Part shown: positions 1 through 7,695 of the stretch, one piece after another
Numbering within the stretch: the stretch's first letter is position 1
How the letters are laid out: every line of letters starts with the position of its first letter
Origin: CAYMJV01 sp964390545
GTDB taxonomy: Bacteria; Desulfobacterota; BSN033; UBA1163
DNA: 47,616 bases
Reading direction: 5' to 3'
Assembly (NCBI GenBank): GCA_964390545.1
Contig: CAYMJV010000013.1
Location: 1-47,616, forward strand
Made by a program: the position numbers and the translations under genes
Notes under the pieces: model-generated
Databases searched by the model: none
Seen by the model: only the letters and a program-made list of their open reading frames with translations
Told to the model about the DNA's origin: nothing

Positions 1-124
1 CTCTCAGGGTAAATCCTTCACCCTGAATAGCAGTACGATGAACGAATACATCCTTTCCGTCTTTCACTTCAATAAACCCAAAGCCCTTTTGATCGCTGAA
101 CCACTTGACTCGACCCTTCACCAC
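1..124 (-). CDS. Cold-shock domain protein, 3' end cut by window edge
   Basis: The minus-strand translation begins V-K-G-R-V-K-W-F and continues through KGFGFIEV and DVFVHR. These are the RNP1 (K-G-F-G-F-I) and RNP2 (V-F-V-H) nucleic-acid-binding motifs of the CspA family, small single-domain proteins of about 66-70 aa that bind single-stranded RNA/DNA and relax mRNA structure. About 41 codons are visible; the C-terminus lies outside the window. There are three consecutive GTG codons (first bases at 127, 124, 121); a GAGGGGAGG ribosome-binding site just upstream favours 124 or 121. It follows rpoZ on the same strand, about 135 bp downstream. Family call is secure; the exact paralogue cannot be named. 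Confidence 0.88.
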   Translation of the reverse strand, partial: MVKGRVKWFSDQKGFGFIEVKDGKDVFVHRTAIQGEGFTLR

Positions 125-259
125 CACAACCTCCCCTCAAAATCTGATTTATAAGTTGCCATACCATGCCGGATCTTACAAAAAGCCGCAAACCGTGAAG
201 CCCCTTCAATCCGGTCCCCTGACTGTCCTCTGCCCCTTTCACGCCCTTCAATTCCTTTT

Positions 260-490
260 TCATGAGTCATCGTCAGAAGGTTCGCTCCCTTTTCCCTTGT
301 CTTCGGGATGCTTAAACTTCACCTTTCCAGCGGCCACCTCCCGAAGGGCAGTCACAATGGACAGGTTATCTGCTTCGACCAATGGTTTGGCCCCCTTCAT
401 GATCATCTTCGCTCTTCTTGCTGCAAGCACCACCAGTTCAAACCGGCTCCCCACCTTTCTCACACAATCTTCTACGGTTATTCTAGCCAT
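260..490 (-). CDS. rpoZ: DNA-directed RNA polymerase omega subunit
   Basis: 76-aa protein starting MARITVEDCVRKV, then the conserved RFELVVLAARRAKMI core and a second helix containing ALREVAAGKV, ending in an acidic tail. This is the RpoZ fold, which binds the beta' C-terminal region and helps assemble core polymerase. Length is normal for deltaproteobacterial omega. Its ATG overlaps by 8 nt the stop codon of an upstream gmk reading frame, the classic gmk-rpoZ coupling, but that gmk is only a C-terminal stub. A promoter inside or upstream of the stub must therefore drive it, or it is co-transcribed with the ClpX-like operon. Confidence 0.93.
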   Translation of the reverse strand: MARITVEDCVRKVGSRFELVVLAARRAKMIMKGAKPLVEADNLSIVTALREVAAGKVKFKHPEDKGKGSEPSDDDS

Positions 491-662
491 CCTTTTCCTC
501 CCATTGTCTCTTATTTTCTTCGAGGACTAAACCTTTCACCTTTCGACACCTTTCCGTGATGATCATTGATTTCAATTTCTCAACGGCATCTTCAATTCTA
601 TCATTGGCAACCACATGCGATTGAAAGAGACGATAACGTCCGAGGTCAAGTGGTAAAGGAAT
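483..662 (-). pseudogene. gmk: Truncated guanylate kinase (C-terminal ~59 codons only)
   Basis: A minus-strand frame between an in-frame TAG at 663-665 and a TAG at 483-485 reads ...RYRLFQSHVVANDRIEDAV, then EKLKSMIITERCRKVKG, and ends near QWEEKDG. This matches the C-terminal part of guanylate kinase (the VVxND...AVxxLKxII.AE.CR region). The P-loop and GMP-binding N-terminal two thirds are absent; in their place lies an unrelated gene. The frame overlaps rpoZ by 8 nt, as in intact gmk-rpoZ operons. It has no start codon with a ribosome-binding site, so it is a remnant left by a rearrangement whose breakpoint lies at about 660-690. Gmk is normally essential, so a full copy should exist elsewhere. 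Confidence 0.72.
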
Positions 663-687
663 CTAGTGTCTCAAATTCCTTGAGAAT

Positions 688-1032
688 TCAGTTCTTTATG
701 TCGCTCTTGGTACCAACAAGAATGTAAACATTCCGGGACAAATTTCGTCGACGAAGTATGTTCGGGTAAGCCCAATAATCGTTCAGCAAGTCTAGCTCTT
801 TTCTAATTTCGGATCGGAATGGCATTTCTTCAGGGAATTCATCTCGACGGAATTTCTGTGAAAATTCCTTCCAATTCTCATTTTTTTGAGCCCAAACCTT
901 AAGAAGCTGTGGTTCTTTGAATATCCTGTAAGCAAAGACGACACTCTCCCAGGCCCACGCGAAACAGAAGCAGACCATCGTAGGACATCCTACGGAGGAA
1001 TAGGCTGTATCGTAATAATCTCTGGCTGCCAT
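688..1032 (-). CDS. Hypothetical protein translationally coupled to ClpX-like ATPase
   Basis: 114 aa; family not recognised. The N-terminus (MAARDYYDTAYSSVG) is followed by a Cys/Trp/Phe-rich hydrophobic stretch (about residues 16-40), then a charged region with many Lys/Glu (about 50-90) and ...VYILVGTKSDIKN. Its ATG overlaps the stop codon of the upstream ClpX-like gene (TAATG), which implies translational coupling and perhaps a functional link, such as an adaptor or substrate. The gene ends at the edge of the gmk breakpoint, so its C-terminus may itself be altered. The reading frame is real by context, but no function can be assigned. Confidence 0.55.
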   Translation of the reverse strand: MAARDYYDTAYSSVGCPTMVCFCFAWAWESVVFAYRIFKEPQLLKVWAQKNENWKEFSQKFRRDEFPEEMPFRSEIRKELDLLNDYWAYPNILRRRNLSRNVYILVGTKSDIKN

Positions 1033-2819
1033 TATTCTTTACCCTCAAGCCTTTGGTCTGACTGTCGCCTGTAGATCTCACGGATCGTCCGGTCGAGATA
1101 TCCCTCTGGGTTATCAACCGCCTCTCTTGTAATGATGAATTCTTTTTGACCCGTTTTATCGCTCATCAATTCCAACCCATATTCATAATCCTTTGAAAGC
1201 CGCGAGAAGAGCGCTGTCCCTTTTCCGTCCTCATTCAGTAGGATCTCGGTGATCCGGTCAATGGCCTCCTCGCTGAATTGAAGCAAAATTCCATTCCTCC
1301 GTTTAAAATCCATTTCAAACTCTTCGACCTGTCGCTGAATCCCCACTGCCTCTTCAAAAACGGTGTTGACATCATACCCTTTTTCGATAATCCGATTGAC
1401 GATGAGATCGATCCTCCCTTCCCGGAAAACAATGCCGTAACGTTTTTTAAATTCTGCCTCTCTGTTCAGAATAGACTCCTTCAAGGCCATCTTCTCATGG
1501 GAAAGGAGGGCTTCAAATTTTTCCAACATCTCCGGATTAGAGGGCTCCTGAAGTAATCCTTCCAACTCCTGGCCTGGATCTTCTACCACAACTCGTGTAA
1601 CGACAAACTTCCGGATATCTGTGGAGGGAAGCCGCTTTTCAAATTTGATGAGAACCTTCTCGACAGCACTGACCAATCCTCTCGCACCGGTCTTTTCTTC
1701 ATAGGCCTTCACCGCCAACTCATAAAGGGCTTCCTCTTCGAATTGAATGTCGATCCCATAGGATTTGAAGTCTTTCTTTTTCCCAAGGATGATGGGGTTG
1801 TTAGGATTTTTCAGGATGGCATAGAGATCGTCAACCTCCAGTTTCTCAAAAACGGCGGTCACCGGAAGCCTTCCGATAAATTCCGACTCGAATCCATAGG
1901 CGATGAGATCTTCGGCTTTCACCTGTTTGAGATCTTCGGCCCTTTCATCTTTCGAGCGGATCTCAGCCCCAAAGCCAATTCCCTCTCGGTTCAAACGTTT
2001 CTTGATGATCTCTTCCAGACCATTGAAGGCTCCACTCATGATGAAGAGGATGTGTTTAGTATTGATCGTCCGTTTCTCCCTTTTTCCGGTCCTCCGATAG
2101 TCCTCGATGGCCTCCAATTGAGAGATTGGATCATGAAGGACTTTGAGGTCCACTTCCGTCTCTTCCATTGGTTTCAGCAGTGCCCGTTGGACCCCTGTCC
2201 TTGAAACATCTGGACCGATGATGTTGTTGGATGAGGCAATCTTATCAATTTCATCAACATAAATGATCCCATACTGCGCCAGTTCAATATCTCCATTGGC
2301 TTCGTAAACCAGATCCCGAACGAGATCCTCCACATCCCCGCCAACGTAGCCAGTTTCGCTGAACTTCGTCGCATCTCCCTTCACAAAGGAAACCCCAATC
2401 TTTTTTGCAATCAATTTGATCAGGTAGGTCTTGCCCACTCCGGTGGGACCAACCATCAGGATATTGTTCTTGATATGGCCCACCTCTTCATATCGATCTC
2501 GTCCTTTGATCGATTTTGTGAACTTGATCCGATTGAAGTGAGTGCAGATTTTTGTGGCCAAGATCTGTTTCGCATCTTCCTGGCATATGATGTAGCCATT
2601 GAGAAAGGCTTCCAACTCCTCGGGCTTAAGGTCGAAATGAATCTTACCCTTGCCCTCACCGATCCCCTTCTCTTCTTTCGAAACCTCTTCTGTCTGGGGT
2701 TTGGGAAAGAGCATAGGCAGGACCAATCGGATTCGGTCCCCATATTTTTTGCCTAAGTATTCATTCAGTTCCTTCTCCAGTTCTTTCCGGTCTGGAACTT
2801 TGGAATCAGAATCTTTCAT
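1032..2819 (-). CDS. ClpX-like AAA+ ATPase lacking the zinc-finger domain, with C-terminal extension
   Basis: 595 aa from the ATG at 2819, chosen because GAGGAG lies 10 nt upstream; the frame stays open 20 codons further. Visible are Walker A GPTGVGKT (124-131), pore loop GYVG (157-160), Walker B IIYVDE (185-190), an IGF loop (281-283, the ClpP-docking tripeptide), FIGRLP (314-319) and the GARGL sensor-2 region (378-382). Order and spacing follow ClpX. It lacks the Cys4 zinc-binding N-domain of normal ClpX; instead there are about 60 charged residues. Beyond about residue 415 it carries a roughly 180-residue extension not found in ClpX. By family knowledge it would unfold proteins for ClpP. 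It probably coexists with a canonical clpX elsewhere; substrate unknown. Confidence 0.85.
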   Translation of the reverse strand: MKDSDSKVPDRKELEKELNEYLGKKYGDRIRLVLPMLFPKPQTEEVSKEEKGIGEGKGKIHFDLKPEELEAFLNGYIICQEDAKQILATKICTHFNRIKFTKSIKGRDRYEEVGHIKNNILMVGPTGVGKTYLIKLIAKKIGVSFVKGDATKFSETGYVGGDVEDLVRDLVYEANGDIELAQYGIIYVDEIDKIASSNNIIGPDVSRTGVQRALLKPMEETEVDLKVLHDPISQLEAIEDYRRTGKREKRTINTKHILFIMSGAFNGLEEIIKKRLNREGIGFGAEIRSKDERAEDLKQVKAEDLIAYGFESEFIGRLPVTAVFEKLEVDDLYAILKNPNNPIILGKKKDFKSYGIDIQFEEEALYELAVKAYEEKTGARGLVSAVEKVLIKFEKRLPSTDIRKFVVTRVVVEDPGQELEGLLQEPSNPEMLEKFEALLSHEKMALKESILNREAEFKKRYGIVFREGRIDLIVNRIIEKGYDVNTVFEEAVGIQRQVEEFEMDFKRRNGILLQFSEEAIDRITEILLNEDGKGTALFSRLSKDYEYGLELMSDKTGQKEFIITREAVDNPEGYLDRTIREIYRRQSDQRLEGKE

Positions 2820-2927
2820 CGATGTCAAACTCCTCGCGGGGTCTAATTTTCTGTAGTGACAGAATTGCCCAGTACTCAAATACTATTTTAAACAGCTCAA
2901 GCACTCTCTTGATTTAAGAACACTCGT

Positions 2928-4133
2928 TTATCCCTTCCTTTCTGGTATTGGTATCTTAATAACAAAAGTGGTTAGTTTGAACGCCTGGTCATTCTGTACT
3001 TTTATGTCTCCGTTATAAGCTTTAATTGTCGCCAAGGCGGTAGCTAAACCCAAACCGGTACCCGCTGCTTTAGTAGTGAAAAAAGGATTGAATATCTCTT
3101 GGAGAATTTCCTCATCAATGCACCCACCCGTATTGGTAATAGAAACCTTGATCTCGTTTCCTTCTTTTTTGCTTTTGATGAGTATCTCTCCCTCTGCCTC
3201 GACCGCCTCAACCGCGTTGCGCAAAATTAAAGAAAACACATCTTCGATCTCAGTGGGATCAACAAGAACGGCTGGAATCCCTGAGTCTAATTGGAGACTA
3301 ACCCTAATATTTTTCGCACCAATTAACTCCGGAATTAATTTCTCAACCTCTTTTATAACCTCATTAATTTTGGTTTCGGTAAGCTGAACTTTTTTAGGCG
3401 CAGAAAACCTCAGCAATCCGCTGATTACGGCGTCCATCTTATCGGCCCCTTCGATAATGTGCGAAGCATAATCTTGGCACAGAGGATCTTTCAATTTTGC
3501 CAATCTTCGAGCAAAACCACCAATCACTACCAGAGGATTGCGCAGTCGGTGGGCAGCTTCAGCAGCTGCCTGCCCCAAAAACATTAAAGTCCTCTCCTCC
3601 TCTCTTTCTTTATGAATTAAATCTCTTTCTAAAATTACGCCAACCAAATTGCTCAAAACCACACAGAAGTATATCTCTTCGTCGGTAAAAGTTTTTCTCT
3701 CGCCCGTCGCATCAATGACAATCACGCCAATTACCTCATCTTGCGCCAATATGGGGACAAACAAAATCACATTAATGCCTCGATGGTAGATCAATTCTCG
3801 ACTGTGCCAGGTGCGTTTATCCTGCCGGGGCTCGGTAATTAAAAGATAAGACTTAATCCCAACCACCTCTTTTACCGCTCCTAAATCCTTGAAAGAGAAT
3901 TTCATGCCTACCCCATGCTGATTTCTTGGTTCTCCGGCTACCAATGCCACTAGCTCTGGCCCAGGGAAAACCTTAAAAATAGCGCATCTTTTCACCCCAA
4001 GAGTTTCGATAGTCTGATGGATTAAAAATTCCAGCATTTCCTCAAATTCAAGTTTATTAATTTTTTCATAAATCTCAACTAAAGCCTCCAGTTTTTCCTT
4101 GTCTAATTCTTTGTGTAAATTTACTATCGCCAT
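2928..4133 (-). CDS. GAF-domain sensor histidine kinase (soluble)
   Basis: 401 aa with no membrane segment. A GAF-like sensor domain covers about residues 15-170 (FVPILAQDEVIGVIVID is the typical GAF core strand pair). The dimerisation/phosphoacceptor helix carries the H-box AHRLRNPL with His195. The ATPase domain shows the N-box RNAVEA (Asn306), a G1 box NTGG (334-337; the usual Asp is replaced by Asn) and the G2 box GTGLGL (358-363), with FNPFFTTK before it. It autophosphorylates His and passes phosphate to a response regulator, but none is adjacent. The gene is visibly richer in A+T than its neighbours, suggesting transfer. A hairpin with a U-tract lies about 100 nt upstream of the start. 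Confidence 0.88.
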   Translation of the reverse strand: MAIVNLHKELDKEKLEALVEIYEKINKLEFEEMLEFLIHQTIETLGVKRCAIFKVFPGPELVALVAGEPRNQHGVGMKFSFKDLGAVKEVVGIKSYLLITEPRQDKRTWHSRELIYHRGINVILFVPILAQDEVIGVIVIDATGERKTFTDEEIYFCVVLSNLVGVILERDLIHKEREEERTLMFLGQAAAEAAHRLRNPLVVIGGFARRLAKLKDPLCQDYASHIIEGADKMDAVISGLLRFSAPKKVQLTETKINEVIKEVEKLIPELIGAKNIRVSLQLDSGIPAVLVDPTEIEDVFSLILRNAVEAVEAEGEILIKSKKEGNEIKVSITNTGGCIDEEILQEIFNPFFTTKAAGTGLGLATALATIKAYNGDIKVQNDQAFKLTTFVIKIPIPERKG

Positions 4134-4234
4134 TTTCTGCTTAGCTCCCTTTCTAATTTCTTCCTTTTATTTTCAAATGTTTAATGAACGAAAGCTGTTA
4201 ACTAAATATTAAATATGTCATGAGATAAGGCTTG

Positions 4235-4279
4235 ATAAAAAAACCCGCAAAGAAGTTGTTTAGAGTTCTTTGCGGGTTT
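4235..4279 (-). terminator. Intrinsic terminator upstream of histidine kinase
   Basis: Perfect 14-bp inverted repeat AAACCCGCAAAGAA / TTCTTTGCGGGTTT (4241-4254, 4266-4279) with an 11-nt loop. On the minus strand the stem is followed by seven T residues, so it terminates leftward transcription. It lies between divergent genes, with no protein-coding gene feeding into it. Confidence 0.75.
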
Positions 4280-4378
4280 CTCTCACGTCCAAGAAAGGAC
4301 TCTTTGCAGCTAAATTACGGTTTCGTTATATACTATTCTCTGCTAGAAAGCAAGGGAAACCGTTAACCTGCAAATGCG
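4236..4378 (-). ncRNA. Candidate structured RNA ending in an intrinsic terminator
   Basis: Read on the minus strand from about 4378, the segment can fold into a long hairpin: 7-bp outer arms TTTGCAG/CTGCAAA, 8-bp inner arms ACGGTTTC/GAAACCGT and a small apical TGCT-AGAA-AGCA stem. A short GTCC...GGAC hairpin follows, then a perfect 14-bp terminator stem (4241-4254 with 4266-4279) and a T-run. No minus-strand ORF lies upstream, so this is either an independent small RNA or a leader/attenuator of the histidine kinase that starts at 4133. It matches no riboswitch class I know. Its 5' end is not defined. Confidence 0.45.
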
Positions 4379-4614
4379 GCATGTATTCTGACGATGACTA
4401 AAAACAACCCTTCTATTTTGGGCTGTGGCAAGACATTTGTCCTTGAGAACCATCAAAAGGGGTAGTTAATGGGTTAGGAATGCGGCATTGAGTTCTTCCT
4501 TGATAAAGAGCGTGGCACAAACCCGCCCGGAGAGGTCTTAGCGCCCTCTATTGCTATCCGGAAGAACTTCATTTATAGTCTTTGTCAAACATCATCCGAG
4601 GAGGGAATTGGCTT

Positions 4615-5223
4615 ATGAGAATGTTCAAGTTATCGCTATTCGTATTGGTGGCTTTTGCTCTGGGAATGGTATTGTCGGGTTGTTCAAAACCCCCGGAAGC
4701 AGAAAAAGAGGCTGCGAGGAAGGCAATGGACGCTGCTATCTCAGCTGGCGCGGATCAATATGCCTCCGCTGACCTGAAAGCTGCCAAGGAGGTATGGGAT
4801 ACTGCAGAATCGCAGATGACAGAGAGGAAGTACAAGGAAGCGAAACAGAGTTATCTTGATGCCAAGGCTGCTTTTGAAAAGGCGGCCGCAGCCGTTGAAG
4901 CCGGAAAGAAGGTCGTTGCCGATCAGGCGAATGCGGCCCTGAAAACCCTTGAAGATAAATGGAGAAAATTGCGTGTCACGGCCAACAAAATGGAGAAGAA
5001 ACTGAAAGGTAAGAAACAGGCCTGGACGGCCGATGCCAAAGCTATTAGTGAGGGCTTAGCAAAGTCAAAAGAAATGATTGCCTCGGCGCCTTCCGAAGCA
5101 AAAGCTAAATTGGATGAGTTGAGAACGATGATCGATAGGTGGGGAACCACTTTCAGGGAAATGGCTAAGTCTCCATCAAAACCTAAAGCCAAACCTAAAC
5201 CCACCAAAAAGAAGAAATCATAG
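4615..5223 (+). CDS. DUF4398-type lipoprotein, helical
   Basis: 202 aa from the ATG at 4615, which has GAGGAGGG 9 nt upstream; an earlier in-frame ATG at 4582 lacks one. The signal peptide ends in the lipobox LSGC, so the protein is lipidated and anchored in the envelope. The mature part begins with the pattern AMDAAISAGADQYA..LKAAKEVWDTAES, the repeat-like Ala-rich helices of DUF4398 proteins. It continues as Ala/Lys-rich helix to a basic tail of Lys-Pro repeats (KPKAKPKPTKKKKS). A Lpp-like lipoprotein gene follows 73 bp later on the same strand. Likely a structural envelope protein binding peptidoglycan or another acidic surface; the exact role is unknown. Confidence 0.8.
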   Translation: MRMFKLSLFVLVAFALGMVLSGCSKPPEAEKEAARKAMDAAISAGADQYASADLKAAKEVWDTAESQMTERKYKEAKQSYLDAKAAFEKAAAAVEAGKKVVADQANAALKTLEDKWRKLRVTANKMEKKLKGKKQAWTADAKAISEGLAKSKEMIASAPSEAKAKLDELRTMIDRWGTTFREMAKSPSKPKAKPKPTKKKKS

Positions 5224-5296
5224 TGAAAGCATTTTGTTTAGGTATCTATAATTTGGGAACTTATTAGATTTTTGAAAGAAAGGAGGTGATAGGAAG

Positions 5297-5590
5297 ATGA
5301 AAAGGGTAATTGCTGCTGCCCTGTCGTTGCTCTTGATCGGTGTATTTGTTTCGGTCTTAGCAGGATGTGGGGCAGATATCAAGGCCGAAAACGAAAAACT
5401 GAAAGCTGAAAACGCCAACCTCAAATCGGGCAACGACAAATTGAAACTGGATGTGAAGAAGTTGGAGGAGGATGCCCAGAAGATGGCGGCTGAGAAGGAT
5501 GCAACCATCGCTTCTCTGAATGCAGAGAACGAGGCCTTGAAAAAACAGGTGGATGACCTAAATGCCAAAATGCCAAAGAAGAAAAAGTAG
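5297..5590 (+). CDS. Lpp-like coiled-coil lipoprotein
   Basis: 97 aa. A signal peptide ends at the lipobox LAGC (Cys about 24), followed by a heptad coiled coil (IKAENEKLKAENANLKSGN..., then LKKQVDDLNAK) and a terminal KKKK. A strong ribosome-binding site (AAGGAGGTGA) precedes the ATG. The design resembles Braun's lipoprotein: N-terminal lipid, trimeric coiled coil, basic C-terminus, although the single conserved terminal Lys-after-Arg/Tyr signature of Lpp is replaced by poly-Lys. It follows the DUF4398 lipoprotein and is closed by a strong terminator, so the two probably form a short envelope operon. Confidence 0.8.
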   Translation: MKRVIAAALSLLLIGVFVSVLAGCGADIKAENEKLKAENANLKSGNDKLKLDVKKLEEDAQKMAAEKDATIASLNAENEALKKQVDDLNAKMPKKKK

Positions 5591-5610
5591 CCAAACGATG
5601 ACGAAATCAT

Positions 5611-5652
5611 AAAAAAGGGAAGACTCAGTCAAAAGGGTTTTCCCTTTTTTGG
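5611..5652 (+). terminator. Intrinsic terminator after Lpp-like gene
   Basis: 11-bp inverted repeat AAAAAAGGGAA / TTCCCTTTTTT (5611-5621, 5640-5650). The T-rich descending arm serves as the U-tract. It starts 21 nt after the stop codon of the coiled-coil lipoprotein. Confidence 0.8.
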
Positions 5653-5833
5653 TTCATTCTTTCTCCTTATGGAAGAACAAAATCATACTCAAAAGAGAGA
5701 GAAAAAGCGATAGCCGTTTTATGTCATCTACTCCTTTATTCTCTCTACCGTTTAATTTCTCATTTCTGGAGCCCTAAGAGATCCACCTTAGAGAGAATTT
5801 GAAGCAAGAGTTCGTATCAAACGAGGTTCGACC

Positions 5834-5862
5834 GCAGGATCAGAAATGGTCCTGCCTTTTTG
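5834..5862 (+). terminator. Possible weak terminator hairpin
   Basis: GCAGGATC / GGTCCTGC stem (one G-U pair, 6-nt loop) followed by CTTTTTG on the plus strand. It lies about 180 nt after the previous terminator and before the convergent RdgC-like gene, so it could be a backup for rightward transcription. The remaining sequence from 5653 to 5940 shows no gene. Confidence 0.35.
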
Positions 5863-5940
5863 CACACTTCATTTGGTAATGGTTGATCCTTGGGTTGTGG
5901 GGTACCCGAAGACTTGACAAGAGAAGAGGAGATACGAACG

Positions 5941-7107
5941 TCAGACAGACTCCCACCACTGCCGGATGTTCTTCTCTTCATCTGTCCATGATTTTCCGAG
6001 ACGTATCTCAAGAAATGCCGCATACAGGCTGTCGAAGAGTTGAAGGCCTTCTTCAAGTACATACATCCGTTCATAGAAGGCGGCTTCCCTTTCGTCGGCC
6101 TCATCGGTGATGTTGTCTTTTTCGAGTTTGATTGAAGGGGACTTGAACGAAGCAAAGTGGAACATCAGAGCTCTTAGGGTAATCTTCCACTGGTGCTCCT
6201 CCATTTCTAAGTAGAGAGTTGCCTCGGTAATCTGCTTTCCATTTTTCAAGGCGGTGCGTACCTCGCTGAACTTGTCTTGAGAGCCTACCACGCTGATCTT
6301 CTGAACTCCGCCATCTCCCTCTCCAAAAAGAACCAGACGATCATTGAGATAAGCGACAAAAGGTGCACCTTCCTGAGCAGGACCTGGCTGATTAACCGCA
6401 TATTCCGAGGACTGGTTCATAGTCTTATAGGCGAGCCACAGGAGAAAATCCCAGCCAAGCCATTGGTTGTCATGGATCAAGCTGAGGACATCGCCCGTCG
6501 AGGCACGATTTGCCTTTAGAAGGTCGGGTTTGAGATCATTCCTCAGCACCCGCTCGGCTCTTGAAAAGGGATGAAGCATGACCAGTCTCAACCGGTCAAA
6601 AGTGTTTTTGAAATGATTTTCGAAAAGCTCTATGACCTTGGGGCTTGAACTTGCAAATGTGACTAACCCGGAATGCGTGTCCCACACCACGTCATAGGTG
6701 GAGGGTACGGGAAGGGTTTTGGCAAATAGAGCTGCCCGCACGGCTTCGCTCAATTCCTCTCTCTTCTGTTTGGGAACCCTGCCCATACCCGGATGGGAAG
6801 CCAGAAACTCTCTCTCTGCGTTTTTCAGATACGCTTTAAAGACGACAGAAGGCACTCGGCGTTTGTCCCGTCGTAAGGTGAAGCCAAGATAATGATCTCG
6901 CCAGAAGGCCCTGGGGAAAGCAAAACTGTTTTCGTTGGAATCATCAAGATGGACCCAACCGGAGGAGACCTCTTCAGTCGTATTGTCAATAGAATTGAAA
7001 CTGCTTTTGGATAGGCAGTCGGATGCCCATTCATAAAGATCTTTTGCAGGCTGATCTCCCACTACCATGAACTGGCAAATGCTGACAGTGTTGAAAAGAA
7101 TGCCCAT
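5941..7107 (-). CDS. RdgC-like recombination-associated protein
   Basis: 388 aa, cytoplasmic. The N-terminal part has the RdgC-like pattern: a short beta start (MGILFNTVSICQFMVVGD), then SSGWVHLDD (family E-S-x-G-W-V-x-P) and FTLRRDKRRVPSVVFKAYL (family L-R-x-x-x-K-x-L-P-x-S-V-V). Next comes PVPSTYDVVWDTHSGLVTF, which matches the D-V-V-W-D...G-x-V-x-F segment of the family. RdgC proteins form rings around DNA and modulate RecA. Typical RdgC is about 300 aa, so this divergent member has roughly 80 extra residues at the C-terminus. It stands alone, with a dinB stub upstream on the same strand. Moderate confidence; a sequence-profile search would settle it. Confidence 0.62.
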   Translation of the reverse strand: MGILFNTVSICQFMVVGDQPAKDLYEWASDCLSKSSFNSIDNTTEEVSSGWVHLDDSNENSFAFPRAFWRDHYLGFTLRRDKRRVPSVVFKAYLKNAEREFLASHPGMGRVPKQKREELSEAVRAALFAKTLPVPSTYDVVWDTHSGLVTFASSSPKVIELFENHFKNTFDRLRLVMLHPFSRAERVLRNDLKPDLLKANRASTGDVLSLIHDNQWLGWDFLLWLAYKTMNQSSEYAVNQPGPAQEGAPFVAYLNDRLVLFGEGDGGVQKISVVGSQDKFSEVRTALKNGKQITEATLYLEMEEHQWKITLRALMFHFASFKSPSIKLEKDNITDEADEREAAFYERMYVLEEGLQLFDSLYAAFLEIRLGKSWTDEEKNIRQWWESV

Positions 7108-7248
7108 AATTCTCCCTTCACGTTATAAACGACTTTGTAGGATTTTTCTTGGATTTTGCACAGCTCCTTTTATGACATTTTTCTTGGCTGTTTTCCACAC
7201 TTTTCTATAGCAGTCTTTTTAAGTTTCTTCTGGTAGAATTTAGGATAC

Positions 7249-7422
7249 TTAGGAATCGCTAAAAACGAAGTCCGCCTCATAAGGGGCTGTTGAGACCACC
7301 CCTCTTTTTGTCGGATCCCCGTCGCCCCCAACCACTACGGGTTTACCGAACAATTCAGGATGTCTTTTCTGTTCGACGGATGAGAAAAAGGCATCCATAT
7401 CGATATGAAGGATTCGTCTCAT
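7249..7422 (-). pseudogene. dinB: Truncated DNA polymerase IV, N-terminal stub
   Basis: From the ATG at 7422 the frame reads MRRILHIDMDAFFSSVEQ, then KPVVVGGDGDPTKRGVVSTA.YEA and ends at a stop 57 codons in. This is the start of the Y-family polymerase palm, including the first catalytic Asp (HIDMDAFF) and the KRGVVSTASYEA motif. The rest, about 300 residues with the second catalytic Asp-Glu pair, the thumb and the little finger, is missing, and the sequence after YEA does not match. It cannot be an active polymerase. The stop region adjoins the upstream area of the RdgC-like gene, so a deletion probably joined the two. Confidence 0.8.
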
Positions 7423-7623
7423 CGCAGCCATCTTAACACACTGAATCAAGGCCTGGTATCTATTCCGAATAGGAGGAGGGTTGGAAGGGGTACTGAAGAT
7501 GAATTGAGTTTACCGTCTTCCCGAGAGGCTGGTGAGGAAGGATTGAAAGCCTTCGAAAGATCGGAGGGTCAAAGGTGAATCTCAATTGGTTTGACCGAAT
7601 CTCTCTTTGAATCTTTCTTTGAC

Positions 7624-7652
7624 TTGATTTTAAAGGCATTTTCTCGTATATT
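7624..7652 (+). promoter_or_regulatory. Sigma70-type promoter of HU-family gene
   Basis: TTGATT (7624-7629), a 17-bp spacer, then TATATT (7647-7652). The predicted start is about 36 nt upstream of the HU ATG at 7696, which has GAGGAGG as ribosome-binding site. The 250-bp stretch from 7450 to 7695 holds no other convincing feature. Confidence 0.55.
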
Positions 7653-7695
7653 GAAGGCCGTTCAAATAACAAATTCTTAAGAGGAGGCCAATAAT

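Noticed and set aside
7460..7672. 70-aa minus-strand ORF before the HU gene
   Set aside because: Covers the HU promoter, no ribosome-binding site, no recognisable motif.
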